A stretch of DNA of 51,418 nt from Kiritimatiellia bacterium (lineage in GTDB: Bacteria; Verrucomicrobiota; Kiritimatiellia; CAIQIC01; Lenti-01), in assembly GCA_017540905.1 (NCBI GenBank), contig JAFYAC010000021.1, positions 1 to 51,418 of the forward strand. The letters are read 5' to 3'. Under the pieces are notes generated by a model. That model worked only from the letters and a program-made list of their open reading frames with translations. It was not told where the DNA came from and made no database searches. Numbering within the stretch: the stretch's first letter is position 1; each line of letters starts with the position of its first letter. The position numbers were made by a program, and so were the translations under genes. Shown here in pieces: positions 8,486-16,586 of the stretch.

Positions 8486-8734
8486 TCAGGGGGTGCGGGT
8501 GGTTGCGTGTTCCACGCCCTCGGCGCGGCAGAAGGCGGCGGCCGCTTCCAATTCGCGCGCGGGGAACGAGCGGGAACGGGCGGTGACGGCGACCACGCGC
8601 CCGCCAAGCTCCTCTTTCGCCACGCGCAGCAGGAACGTCGAATCGACGCCGCCGGAAAACGCGATGGCGGCGGACCCGAGGCCGCACGGTTCCGCGCGCA
8701 ACGCGGCGAGCTTTCCCCAGGCGGCGGAGTTCAC
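8486..8734 (-). pseudogene. larE: Truncated LarE PP-loop fragment
   Basis: 82 codons from GTG 8734, overlapping the kinase stop as GTGA. The sequence AIAFSGGVDSTFLL is the PP-loop ATP-binding motif of LarE (sacrificial sulfur transferase for the nickel-pincer cofactor), and the following residues keep matching the LarE N-terminus. LarE is normally about 270 residues; here a stop appears after the first third, and the catalytic Cys or cluster region is absent. The next gene, gshA, begins 12 nt on, so the remainder seems deleted rather than frame-shifted. A short stand-alone PP-loop protein is possible but less likely. Confidence 0.6.
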
Positions 8735-9615
8735 CCGTGGGCTCCTTCCAGCCGGGAGACGAGCAGCGGGATCGCGCGCTCGAAGGCGACGCCGTACCAG
8801 TGGGATTCCGGCGTGGTCTCGATGGCGGCGCAGACGACGTCCGCCGCGAGCGCGGCCGCGCCGAGAGCGTCGCGGCCGCGCAGGACGGCCCCCGCGAAGA
8901 CCGCCGCGAAGAGGTCGCCCGTGCCGTGGACGTTGCGCGGGAGGCGCGGGTTGAAGTCGTAGCGGAGGGTTTCGCCGTCGGAAACCGCAGTGCCGAGTTG
9001 CACCGAATCGAACGAGACGCCCGTGAGGACGACGTTCTTTGCGCCGAGTGCGTGCAGCCCCGCGACCGTTTCCTCGACGAACGCGCGGCCGTAGCCCTCC
9101 AGCACGGGCTCCCGGCCGAGCAGCAGCGCCGCTTCGGTGAGGTTCGGCAGGAGATAGTCCGCCCCGGCGCAGAGGCGCGCCATCTGCGCGGGAAAGTCCG
9201 GGCCGAAGCCCGCGTAGAGCTTGCCGTTGTCGGCCATCGCCGGGTCCACGAAGCGCAACGCTCCCAGCGCGGCGCACGACGACAGGATCGAGAGAATCGG
9301 CCCGATTTGCTGCGGGCAGACGTAGCCCGTGTAGAACGCGTCGAAGCGGATGCCCTGCCTGCGCCACTCGGCTTCGATGCGCGGCATCTCGTCCGTCAGG
9401 TCGCGGAACGTCCACGACGGGAAGCCGCCCGTGTGGTTGGACAGCACGGCGCTCGGCAGCACCGCGCACTCCACACCGCACGCCGAAACGACCGGCAACG
9501 CCACCGTGGCCGAACACTGGCCAACGCACGAAATGTCCTGGATGGTCAGAAGCCGCTTCGGGGCGGCGGTGGTTTCCCCGAGCAGTTCGCGGGCGCGTTC
9601 GAGGGTGAGTTTCAT
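8731..9615 (-). CDS. pdxY: Pyridoxal/pyridoxamine kinase (PfkB/ribokinase fold)
   Basis: 294 residues from ATG 9615. TIQDISCVGQCS near the N-terminus, a SNHTGGF stretch, and VHGTGDLF near residue 235 (catalytic Asp in GTGD) mark the pyridoxal kinase branch of the ribokinase superfamily, close to the pyridoxamine kinases of anaerobes. It phosphorylates B6 vitamers to supply PLP, the cofactor of MetY and CysK encoded just upstream. A GTG 30 nt earlier is in frame but falls inside the terminator stem of the upstream gene, so the shorter form is preferred. First gene of a tight six-gene run that ends with the copper ATPase and lipoprotein. Confidence 0.8.
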   Translation of the reverse strand: MKLTLERARELLGETTAAPKRLLTIQDISCVGQCSATVALPVVSACGVECAVLPSAVLSNHTGGFPSWTFRDLTDEMPRIEAEWRRQGIRFDAFYTGYVCPQQIGPILSILSSCAALGALRFVDPAMADNGKLYAGFGPDFPAQMARLCAGADYLLPNLTEAALLLGREPVLEGYGRAFVEETVAGLHALGAKNVVLTGVSFDSVQLGTAVSDGETLRYDFNPRLPRNVHGTGDLFAAVFAGAVLRGRDALGAAALAADVVCAAIETTPESHWYGVAFERAIPLLVSRLEGAHG

Positions 9616-9629
9616 TGCTTGGGGGTCTT

Positions 9630-9673
9630 GGAAAGCCGCCCGCACGGCGCGGGGAGAGGCGCCGCGCGGGCGG
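9630..9673 (-). terminator. Terminator of the DUF3034 gene
   Basis: Just after the stop at 9680, arms at 9659-9673 and 9636-9650 pair over 15 positions with one G-U, closing an 8-nt loop. On the minus strand they are followed by CTTTCC, a weak U tract. Confidence 0.55.
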
Positions 9674-9679
9674 GACGGG

Positions 9680-10501
9680 CTAGAACTGGTATTGCGCGGA
9701 AAGGACGAAGCCCTCGCCCACGCCGAGGCGCGAACCGTTCTTGCCGCCCGTGTCCACGTAGGCCGCGACGAACGTCAGCGAAGGCGTGGCGAACCAGGCC
9801 GCGTGCAGATCGTAGTAGTCGTGGTTGCGCACCTTGTCCGCGTCGAGGCCGCTTTTGTATTCCGCGCCGACCGCGAGCCACGAAACCGGTATCAAGTCCA
9901 CGTTGCCGAACCAGCCGAAACCGTAGTCGCCGTGGCCGACGACGCCGTTCACCACCTCGTCCGACGCCTGGACGCCCGCGGAAAGCAGCACCGGCACGGG
10001 CGCGGAACCGATTAGCTTCGTCGCCACCGCGTAGAAGTCCGCGCCGTCCTTGTCGAGGCCGAGGGCGTCGGCGGTGGCCGCGTCGGTGTGCTTGTAGACG
10101 CCGCCGACGGAGACGGCGGGCAGCCAGGCCTGGCCGAACGCTCCGTCGGGCAGGACGTTCAGCTTGAGGCCGACGTTGTGCGTGGAGATGGAGCCGTCGC
10201 CGTATTTGTTGGCGTCAATCCAGCCGTAGCCGTAGGAGAGCTCGAGGCGGCGGAAGGCCGAGATGGCCGCCGAGGCCGCCGCCCAGTCGATGTCGGCCGA
10301 GTCGAGGCGCACGTACCAGGCGCCGACCTGCGGCGCCGAGACCGTTTGCCCGTCGTCGGCATAGGTCCCGGCAACGAAGGCGACGGGATTGAAGGCGATT
10401 CCCCCGTCGCCCTGCAGGCCGTTGAGCGGGACGCCCGCGAAGGCTGGCGCCACGGCAAGGAGAAAGGTGGAAATCGCAGTGGAAAGGATGGGTTTTTTCA
10501 T
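9680..10501 (-). CDS. DUF3034 family outer-membrane protein
   Basis: 273 residues. A Sec signal peptide (MKKPILS..., cleavage near AFA-GVPL) is followed by GLQGDGGIAFNPVAFVAG, the characteristic opening of DUF3034. The rest is alternating aromatic/polar strands and ends in QYQF; a C-terminal Phe is the usual signal for BAM-dependent insertion of an outer-membrane beta barrel. Function of the family is unknown; a porin-like or envelope role is inferred. Monocistronic by layout: a terminator follows, and 248 bp precede it. AAGAAAG lies about 10 nt upstream of the ATG. Confidence 0.8.
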   Translation of the reverse strand: MKKPILSTAISTFLLAVAPAFAGVPLNGLQGDGGIAFNPVAFVAGTYADDGQTVSAPQVGAWYVRLDSADIDWAAASAAISAFRRLELSYGYGWIDANKYGDGSISTHNVGLKLNVLPDGAFGQAWLPAVSVGGVYKHTDAATADALGLDKDGADFYAVATKLIGSAPVPVLLSAGVQASDEVVNGVVGHGDYGFGWFGNVDLIPVSWLAVGAEYKSGLDADKVRNHDYYDLHAAWFATPSLTFVAAYVDTGGKNGSRLGVGEGFVLSAQYQF

Positions 10502-10600
10502 GATGGTCGGTCTTTCTTGTTGGAATGGGTTTGATTGGTTCCAGAAAGCCGAACCGGCCGGGATGATGCTTTGATATTGTTTTGTTGTTGGTCCGCCGGT

Positions 10601-10657
10601 TCAGCCGGAAGGGTCGTTGTCGGGGTGGCACATTCGAGGTGTACATCGTTTGACCAT
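10601..10657 (-). CDS. Possible 18-residue leader peptide ORF
   Basis: ATG 10657 is preceded by a strong ribosome-binding sequence (AGAAAGGA, 6-7 nt spacing) and opens a frame MVKRCTPRMCHPDNDPSG that stops at 10601, ahead of the DUF3034 gene. It contains two Cys codons and lies beside sulfur-assimilation genes, so a leader-peptide role is conceivable. Evidence is only the ribosome-binding site and position; no attenuator structure is convincing. The rest of the 248-bp gap holds nothing else recognised. Confidence 0.2.
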   Translation of the reverse strand: MVKRCTPRMCHPDNDPSG

Positions 10658-10696
10658 GATGATTCCTTTCTGTTGGGGTGACGGGAGGTTTCAAAC

Positions 10697-10732
10697 GGGG
10701 CTGGAAACGCCGGAGTACGGAAATCCAGCCCC
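10697..10732 (-). terminator. Terminator-like hairpin after metY
   Basis: A perfect 9-bp stem (GGGGCTGGA 10697-10705 with TCCAGCCCC 10724-10732) lies 18 bp beyond the metY stop. The downstream side reads GTTTGAAACC, so the U tract is poor. Confidence 0.45.
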
Positions 10733-10749
10733 CATGTTTTCCGTGGACG

Positions 10750-12036
10750 TCAGATCGCGGCGAAGGCGCGGTCGAGTTCGGCGGTGATGTCGTCGATGTG
10801 CTCGAGGCCGATGGAGAGGCGGATGAGTTCGGGGAGAACGCCGCCCTTGCGGAGGTCTTCGTCGGAGAGCTGGGAGTGCGTCGTCGAGGCGGGGTGGATG
10901 ACGAGGGACTTGGCGTCGCCGACGTTCGCGAGCAGCGAGAAGATTTCGCCGTTGAGGGCGTCCGCGAAGGCGCGCGCTTCCTTGCTGCCGCCCTTGATGC
11001 CGAAGACGACCATTCCGCCGGCCCCGTTGGGAAGGTACTTGGCGGCGAGGTCGGGTTGGGAGAGCGAGGGGTACTTGACCCACGCGACCTTGGGGTGCTT
11101 TTCGAGGTACTTCGCGACGGCCAGCGCGTTCTCGCTGTGGCGCGCGATGCGCAGCGGCAGGGATTCGACGCCCTGCAGGAAGATCCACGCCGCGTCCGGC
11201 GCCAGCGTCGGCCCCTGGTTGCGGATGCCGACGGTCAGCAGCCGCAGGGAGAACGCCACCGGCTTGAGCGGGTCGGGCAGGTCGTGGGCGAAGCGCAGGC
11301 CGTGGTAGCCGCCGTCGGGTTCGTTGTAGAGGGCGAACTTCGGGTCGGTCCAGTCGAATTTCCCGGCGTCCACCACCACGCCGCCGATGCCCGCGCCGTG
11401 GCCACCGATCCACTTGGAAAGGGAGTGGATGACGAGGTCGGCGCCGTGGTCGATGGCGCGGAGGAGGGGCGGCGGGGTGAAGGTGGCGTCGACGACGAGC
11501 GGCAGGTGGTGTTTTTTCGCGATGGCGGCGTAGCCGTCGAGGTCCGCGATGTCGAGCGCCGGGTTGCCGACGGCTTCGACGAAGAGCAGGCGCGTCTTTC
11601 CGTTGATCGCCGCTTCGACGGCCGCGAAGTCGTTGACGGGCGTGAAGTTCACCTTGATGCCCGCGTTCGGCAGGATGGCGTCGAACTGGCTGAAGGTCCC
11701 GCCATACAGGTTGTCGGCGGCGACGATCTCGTCCCCGGCGCGCGCGATGTTCGTGACGGTGAAGAAGATCGCCGCCGTTCCGCTGGCGAGGGTCTGCGCC
11801 GTGGCGCCGCCTTCGAGCGCGGCGAGGCGCGCCGCCAGGACGTCGTTCGTCGGGTTCATCAGCCGCGCGTAGATGTTGCCCAGCTCGCGCAGCGCGAAGA
11901 GGTCCGCGCCGTGCTTGCTGTCGCGGAAGTTGTACGCCGTGGTGCGGTAGACGGGGACGGCGCGCGCCAGCGTCGCGGGATCGCCGTGGGGGTTCTGTCC
12001 GGCGTGGATCGCCAGGGTTTCGATGTGGAAGCTCAT
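10750..12036 (-). CDS. metY: O-acetylhomoserine sulfhydrylase
   Basis: 428 residues from ATG 12036, with AAAGGA 8 nt upstream. It is a Cys/Met-metabolism PLP enzyme: HSLSKWIGGHG places the Schiff-base Lys at 208, and ETLAIHAGQ, YARLMNPT and the C-terminal HPASTTHSQL are diagnostic for MetY. It joins sulfide to O-acetyl-homoserine to give homocysteine, entering methionine synthesis. It follows cysK on the same strand with an 84-bp spacer holding a tandem palindromic repeat, so the pair is probably co-transcribed and under the divergent Rrf2 regulator. In-frame upstream codons to 12084 run through that repeat and are not used here. Confidence 0.93.
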   Translation of the reverse strand: MSFHIETLAIHAGQNPHGDPATLARAVPVYRTTAYNFRDSKHGADLFALRELGNIYARLMNPTNDVLAARLAALEGGATAQTLASGTAAIFFTVTNIARAGDEIVAADNLYGGTFSQFDAILPNAGIKVNFTPVNDFAAVEAAINGKTRLLFVEAVGNPALDIADLDGYAAIAKKHHLPLVVDATFTPPPLLRAIDHGADLVIHSLSKWIGGHGAGIGGVVVDAGKFDWTDPKFALYNEPDGGYHGLRFAHDLPDPLKPVAFSLRLLTVGIRNQGPTLAPDAAWIFLQGVESLPLRIARHSENALAVAKYLEKHPKVAWVKYPSLSQPDLAAKYLPNGAGGMVVFGIKGGSKEARAFADALNGEIFSLLANVGDAKSLVIHPASTTHSQLSDEDLRKGGVLPELIRLSIGLEHIDDITAELDRAFAAI

Positions 12037-12065
12037 GGGGTTTTCCTTTGGGGTGGGGTGTTTTT

Positions 12066-12108
12066 CGATTGCAGTCGATTGCAATCGATTGCCGTCGATT
12101 GCAATCGA
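12066..12108. repeat. Four tandem 10-bp palindromic repeats
   Basis: Units CGATTGCAGT, CGATTGCAAT, CGATTGCCGT, CGATTGCAAT at 12066-12105, then CGA. Across unit borders CGATTGCAATCG is a perfect 12-bp palindrome. The period of one helical turn would put every copy on the same face of DNA; as RNA the copies could pair with each other. It lies in the cysK-metY spacer. Confidence 0.7.
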
Positions 12109-12120
12109 GCTGCGGTGGGC

Positions 12121-13050
12121 TCAGCCGGCGGTGTCGAACAGCCAGGTGGAGAGGTAGCGCTCGCCGGTGTCGGGGAGGAGCACGACGATGCGCTTGCCGG
12201 CGAACTCGGGCTTCTTGGCCAGTTCGAGCGCGGCGAAAAGGGCGGCGCCGGAGGAGATGCCGACAAGCAGGCCTTCCTCCTTCGCGGCGGCGCGGGCGGT
12301 CGCGCCGGCGTCCTCGGCGGATACCGGGATGACGCCGTCGTAGATGGACGTGTCGAGCGTCTTCGGCACGAACCCGGCGCCGATGCCCTGGATCTTGTGG
12401 GGTCCGGCGTGGCCCTGGGAGAGGACGGGGGAGGTGTCGGGCTCGACCGCGTAGATCTTGACCTCCGGGTTGGCTTCGCGGAGGGCCTTGCCGACGCCGG
12501 AGAGCGTGCCGCCGGTGCCGACGCCCGCGACGAAGACGTCCACCTTGCCGTCCGTGTCGCGCAGGATTTCCTGGCCGGTGGTGCGGTAGTGGCGCTCGGG
12601 GTTGGCCGCGTTCTCGAACTGCTGCGGGATGAGCGAGTTCGGCGTCGCCGCATGCAGCTCCTCGGCCTTGGCGATGGCGCCCTTCATGCCGTCCTTGCCG
12701 GGGGTGAGGACCAGCTCCGCGCCGTACGCGGCGGCGAGCTTGCGGCGCTCGACGCTCATCGTGTCCGGCATCGTCAGGATCAGGTGGTAGCCCTTGACCG
12801 CCGCGACCAGCGCCAAGCCGACGCCCGTGTTGCCGCTCGTCGGCTCGATCAGCGTCCCGCCCGGCTTGAGCGCGCCGGACGCCTCCGCCGCCTCGACCAT
12901 CGCCAGCGCGATGCGGTCCTTGACCGACCCGCCCGGATTGAAATACTCCACCTTGGCGACCACTTCCGCCGCGCCCTTGTTCAGGTTGCGGATGCGGACG
13001 AGCGGCGTGTTCCCGACCAGTTCGGTAATCTTTTCGTGGATGTTCGGCAT
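12121..13050 (-). CDS. cysK: Cysteine synthase (O-acetylserine sulfhydrylase)
   Basis: 309 residues from ATG 13050, with AAAAGGA upstream. PGGSVKDR holds the PLP Lys (Lys44); TSGNTGVG is the substrate-binding loop; GTGGTLSG binds the phosphate. It makes cysteine from O-acetylserine and sulfide. The final residues lack the CysE-binding Ile end, so a classical cysteine synthase complex is uncertain. First gene of the cysK-metY unit. The promoter region contains an Rrf2-type palindrome overlapping the probable -10 box, so repression by the divergent regulator is likely. Confidence 0.95.
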   Translation of the reverse strand: MPNIHEKITELVGNTPLVRIRNLNKGAAEVVAKVEYFNPGGSVKDRIALAMVEAAEASGALKPGGTLIEPTSGNTGVGLALVAAVKGYHLILTMPDTMSVERRKLAAAYGAELVLTPGKDGMKGAIAKAEELHAATPNSLIPQQFENAANPERHYRTTGQEILRDTDGKVDVFVAGVGTGGTLSGVGKALREANPEVKIYAVEPDTSPVLSQGHAGPHKIQGIGAGFVPKTLDTSIYDGVIPVSAEDAGATARAAAKEEGLLVGISSGAALFAALELAKKPEFAGKRIVVLLPDTGERYLSTWLFDTAG

Positions 13051-13086
13051 GTTGTTTTCCTTTTGGTTTTCGGTGTTTTTACATTG

Positions 13087-13108
13087 GTTATACAACCTCT
13101 TCGGTTGT
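13087..13108 (-). promoter_or_regulatory. cysK promoter -10 with overlapping operator
   Basis: On the minus strand TATAAC (13087-13092) lies 36 bp before the cysK ATG. Touching it is the palindrome ACAACC-TCTTC-GGTTGT (13092-13108). A clear -35 is not seen. A protein bound here would block the -10/-35 interval. A near copy lies in front of the regulator gene. Confidence 0.6.
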
Positions 13109-13158
13109 GAATGGCGCGGACTCTACGCGAGGGCGGCGCGCCTGTCAACAACAAAATC

Positions 13159-13175
13159 ACAACTTTTTCGGTTGC
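13159..13175 (+). promoter_or_regulatory. Second operator, in front of the Rrf2 gene
   Basis: ACAACTTTTTCGGTTGC agrees with the cysK operator at 14 of 17 positions, keeping both half-sites CAAC and GGTTG. It lies 47 bp before the rrf2 ATG, suggesting autoregulation. The rrf2 promoter itself could not be placed. Confidence 0.55.
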
Positions 13176-13221
13176 TTTTTTCGGACGCCGGGGGCAGGAT
13201 CGTTTCCGAGAGGAAAACCGA

Positions 13222-13683
13222 ATGAAAATCACCGCCCAAGTCCGCTACGCCCTGCGCATCCTCGTCGATCTCGCCGTCCGCGGCGGCGGCGCCCCGCGTC
13301 CCATCAAGGAGATCGCCGCCTCGCAGGGCATCTCCGAAAAATTCATCAGCCGCATCGCCGTCCCCCTCCGCCGCGCCGGCTTCGTCGAGAGCGAACGCGG
13401 GGCGAAAGGCGGCCTCGTCCTGGCCAAACTCCCAGAAAAAATCACCCTTCTCGACATCGCCGAAGCCCTCGACGGCCCCCTCGCGCTGGTCCCCTGCCTG
13501 GAACATCCCGGCTCCTGCCCGCGCCACGGCCGCTGCGCCGCCGAACGCGCCTGGGGCGCCGCCGACGCCGCCCTCGCCTCCGCCCTCCGCTCCACCACCC
13601 TCGCCGCCGTCGCCCGCGACGAACGCCGCTTCGCCCCGCCTGAGCCGCCGTCCGTCCCCGCCGAGCCGGATTACTGCATCTGA
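13222..13683 (+). CDS. Rrf2 family regulator with IscR-like cysteines
   Basis: 153 residues. The N-terminus (MKITAQVRYALRIL) and the winged helix ending RGAKGGL are standard for Rrf2 regulators. Three cysteines at 92, 99 and 105 sit almost exactly where IscR keeps its 2Fe-2S ligands (92, 98, 104), so an Fe-S sensor is likely, although CymR-type cysteine regulators also belong to this family. Divergent from cysK-metY, with a shared pair of operators in the 171-bp gap; control of cysteine and homocysteine synthesis is inferred. The ATG at 13222 is preceded by GAGGAAAA. An in-frame extension to 13111 runs through the second operator and is rejected. Confidence 0.9.
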   Translation: MKITAQVRYALRILVDLAVRGGGAPRPIKEIAASQGISEKFISRIAVPLRRAGFVESERGAKGGLVLAKLPEKITLLDIAEALDGPLALVPCLEHPGSCPRHGRCAAERAWGAADAALASALRSTTLAAVARDERRFAPPEPPSVPAEPDYCI

Positions 13684-13702
13684 CCAGGGCGGTCCCGCCC
13701 CC

Positions 13703-15082
13703 CTACCCCGGTTCCCCGCCGCGGGCCTTGCGTGCGGCGGCGCGGAGGTCGTTCCAGTGGGCGATGCGTTTGCGGATGACGTCTTCGTAGCCCTGGTCGG
13801 TCGGATGGTAGTAGATCTTGTCGGTCGGGACGTATTCCTGGTCCACGAAGTGCTCGGGGCCGTCGTGCGCGTACCGGTAGCCGACGTGGCCGAGGGCTTG
13901 CGCGGCCCGCTTGTTGTGCGCGTCGCGCAGGTGCCGCGGGACGGGCAGCACGCGCCCCGCCTTCACGTCCGCCATCGCTTCGGAGATTCCCGTGCAGGAG
14001 GCGTTGCTCTTCGGCGCCGTCGCAAGGTAGGTCGTCGCCTGCGCCAGCGCCAGCTGCGCTTCGGGCATCCCGACGAAATCGACGGCTTCCAGCGCCGCCA
14101 CCGCCACGGTCAGGCCGCGCGGATCGGCGTTGCCGATGTCCTCGCTCGCCAGGATGACCAGGCGGCGGGCGACGAAGCGCGGGTCCTCGCCGGCGTAGAG
14201 CATCTTGGCCAGCCAGTAGAGGGCGGCGTTGGGGTCGCTGCCGCGGACGCTCTTGATGAAGGCGGAAATGGTGTCGTAGTGGCCGTCGCCGTCGCGGTCG
14301 TACTGGACGGCCTTCTTCTGGATGCTCTCCTCCGCGGCGGCGCGGTCGATGCGGACGGTGCCGTCGTGGCTGGGCGGCGTGGTGCGGGCGGCGATTTCGA
14401 GGGCGTTGAGGGCGCGGCGGCCGTCGCCTTCGCAGACCGCGGCGAGGTGCGCTTCGGCGTCGGGTTCCAGGACGACGCGCATCCGCCCGAGCCCCTCCGG
14501 CGCGGCGAGGGCGCGGCGCAGGAGCGTGCCGACCGCCTCCGCCGACAGCGGTTCGAGCTGGAACACCTGGCTCCGCGACGTGAGCGGGTTGTTGATAAAG
14601 AAGAACGGGTTGTGCGTCGTGGCCCCGACGAGCGTGACGGCCCCTTCCTCGACGTACGGCAACAGGACGTCCTGCTGGAACTTGCTGAAGCGGTGGATTT
14701 CGTCGATGAAGAGGATGGTCCGCCGTCCCGACACCGCCAGCCGCTGCTTCGCCGCCTCCAGCGAGGCGCGCAAGCCCGCGACGTTGGAGAGCACGCCGCT
14801 GGAGCGGTCGAAGGCGCGCTTCGTCGCGTGCGCGATGACCTCGGCGAGCGACGTCTTCCCGCACCCCGGCGGCCCGTAGAGGATGAGGCTGGACAGCCGG
14901 TCCGCCTCGATGGCCCGCCGCAGGAGTTTCCCCGGCCCGAGGATGTGGTCCTGCCCGACGATGTCGTCGAGCGTGCGCGGACGCATCCGCGCCGCCAGGG
15001 GGCGGTCATCGGAGGGAAGGGAAGACGCCGACGCTGGCGCGGCCGGTTCTTCCGAATCCAAATCGTCGATCAAGTCAGCCAT
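13703..15082 (-). CDS. rarA: Replication-associated recombination protein A (AAA+ ATPase)
   Basis: 459 residues. RPRTLDDIVGQDH, Walker A GPPGCGKTS, Walker B LFIDEIHRF, and the C-terminal clamp-loader-like half with KYLATAPKSNA-type and PTDQGYED motifs identify RarA/MgsA (WRNIP1 family). It acts at stalled replication forks and binds SSB and DNA ends. Start taken at ATG 15082 (MADLIDDLD), where similarity to the family begins after a short acidic lead; no strong ribosome-binding site. Convergent with the Rrf2 gene; the STAS gene ends 56 bp upstream on the same strand. Confidence 0.93.
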   Translation of the reverse strand: MADLIDDLDSEEPAAPASASSLPSDDRPLAARMRPRTLDDIVGQDHILGPGKLLRRAIEADRLSSLILYGPPGCGKTSLAEVIAHATKRAFDRSSGVLSNVAGLRASLEAAKQRLAVSGRRTILFIDEIHRFSKFQQDVLLPYVEEGAVTLVGATTHNPFFFINNPLTSRSQVFQLEPLSAEAVGTLLRRALAAPEGLGRMRVVLEPDAEAHLAAVCEGDGRRALNALEIAARTTPPSHDGTVRIDRAAAEESIQKKAVQYDRDGDGHYDTISAFIKSVRGSDPNAALYWLAKMLYAGEDPRFVARRLVILASEDIGNADPRGLTVAVAALEAVDFVGMPEAQLALAQATTYLATAPKSNASCTGISEAMADVKAGRVLPVPRHLRDAHNKRAAQALGHVGYRYAHDGPEHFVDQEYVPTDKIYYHPTDQGYEDVIRKRIAHWNDLRAAARKARGGEPG

Positions 15083-15138
15083 GCATGGCGTTTTTTCGGA
15101 CTCTTTCCAAACGGGAGCGCCCCCTCTGTGGGCCCCTT

Positions 15139-15453
15139 TTACTCGTCCAGTTTGTCCACGATGTCGAAGACGCGGTTGACCTTCGTGATTTCGAAGACCA
15201 GGCGCGGGCCTTCCTGCAAGCCCGTGAGCACCACGCGCCCGCCCAGCGACTTGGCCTTCTGGAGCACCTGCACGAGCACGCCGATGCCGCTGGAATCGAT
15301 GTGGACCATGTTGTTCAGGTCGAACACCACGTCCATGCCTTCCTTCATGCGGCCCAGGAACTCCTCGCGCGCGGCGGGGGCGACGGCCGCCACGAAGCGC
15401 CCGTCGATTGCCACGACCAACCGGTTGCCTTTTTCCGTAATAGACCAAGCCAT
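15139..15453 (-). CDS. STAS anti-anti-sigma factor, HsbA-like
   Basis: 104 residues, a single STAS domain. The loop HIDSSGIGVLV carries Ser54 at the position phosphorylated in SpoIIAA (DSSG), so it should switch between free and phosphorylated states and bind an anti-sigma or other partner only when dephosphorylated. Start ATG 15453 with AAAGGA 9 nt upstream; an extended -10 (TGC-TAGTGT, 15484-15489) may give it its own promoter. The PP2C phosphatase and HATPase needed to control it are encoded 1.5 kb upstream on the same strand with an Hpt protein, giving an HptB-HsbR-HsbA-like set. Confidence 0.88.
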   Translation of the reverse strand: MAWSITEKGNRLVVAIDGRFVAAVAPAAREEFLGRMKEGMDVVFDLNNMVHIDSSGIGVLVQVLQKAKSLGGRVVLTGLQEGPRLVFEITKVNRVFDIVDKLDE

Positions 15454-15544
15454 CTTCTTGTTCCTTTCCTTCGTCAAACCCCGACACTAGCATCTCCGTG
15501 CCGGAAAAACCAGCCGCAACTCCGCCCCGCGGCCCCCTTCCCCC

Positions 15545-16507
15545 TCACCCGAACACTTCCCAGTCCCGCCTGGCGCCGGACGGGAGACCCCGTTCCCCGC
15601 CGGAACGGATTTCCGCCTCCAGCACCGCGAACAGCCGCACCACCGGGTCCATCCCCGCCGTGCGCCACTCCCCCCACGACCGGCGCCGGGCGACCCACCG
15701 CGCGGCGTTCCGCAGCGACCGCCCCGCCCCCGCCCAACCCGCCGCGCGGACTTCCTCCGCGGCGGCCAACCAGGCCGTGCGCGCCTCCTCCCACGGACAC
15801 GGGGGGGCGGTCCGCGGGCGGAACTTCCACGCGAGCGCGGCCCGGTAGCCGTCATCGCCCAGCGCCTCCGCCCGGTCCACCGCCCGCCAGCGGTAGGCGC
15901 CGCGGGCGATCAGCCGCGCATCCCCGGCCCCCAGCACGCACTTCGCGATGTTGCGCGCAACGAAATCGTCCCCCCGGCCCTCCTCCCGCGCCAAGAGCAA
16001 CCCCGCGCCCCGGTTCGCGAGCAGCCGCACCGCCTCCGTCCATGGCAGTTCGCGCGCCCCGCGCCGCGGAATGCCCGAGAACAACCGCTCCCCCGGCGCG
16101 CCCCACGTGTCGCGGTAGCCGCGCACCAGTTCCTGGACCATCAGGCGCTCCCCGTCGTGGCGCAGCCTCGCCGGCGACTTCGCCATGAACTCCACGTCCA
16201 CGCCCAAGGCACCGGACCACTTCCGTTCCAGCGGCCGCAGCGCCTCCCCGATGGCCGCCGCGCCGCCGTCCCCGGTCCCCTCCTCCGCGATGGCGAAGAA
16301 ATCCAGGTCGTTCGACAGCCCCCCGTCCGCCATGACACCGCCCTCCCCGCGCCCGTAGCCCCCGCCCAGCACGACGCCGGCGAGCCCCTTGACCGCCAGC
16401 GCCGCCACGTCCGCCCCGATGCCCCGCACCGCTTCTTCCACGGTGCGGTCCGCCGCCGGCGACTGCCAGGCATACCCCCGCGCCCCGCTTGCCGCACACT
16501 CCTCCAT
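15545..16507 (-). CDS. Nucleotidyltransferase-fold protein of unknown role
   Basis: 320 residues. LGGGYGRGEGG at 47-57 followed by SNDLDFF at 65-71 is the GG-x-GRGE...D-x-D signature of the nucleotidyltransferase (pol-beta) fold, with Asp67 and Asp69 as likely metal ligands. The remaining helical region has no motif I know. It lies between the STAS and Hpt genes of the signalling cluster. Start ATG 16507 has GAGGA about 9 nt upstream; an in-frame TTG 15 nt earlier is less likely. Whether it modifies a signalling partner or a small molecule cannot be told. Confidence 0.7.
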   Translation of the reverse strand: MEECAASGARGYAWQSPAADRTVEEAVRGIGADVAALAVKGLAGVVLGGGYGRGEGGVMADGGLSNDLDFFAIAEEGTGDGGAAAIGEALRPLERKWSGALGVDVEFMAKSPARLRHDGERLMVQELVRGYRDTWGAPGERLFSGIPRRGARELPWTEAVRLLANRGAGLLLAREEGRGDDFVARNIAKCVLGAGDARLIARGAYRWRAVDRAEALGDDGYRAALAWKFRPRTAPPCPWEEARTAWLAAAEEVRAAGWAGAGRSLRNAARWVARRRSWGEWRTAGMDPVVRLFAVLEAEIRSGGERGLPSGARRDWEVFG

Positions 16508-16586
16508 CGCCCTGTTCCTCAAACGGTCCCGGCCAGCCGCGCCGACAAGGCCCCGGCCTTCTCCCGCCGCGCCGGCGGTACGCGGC

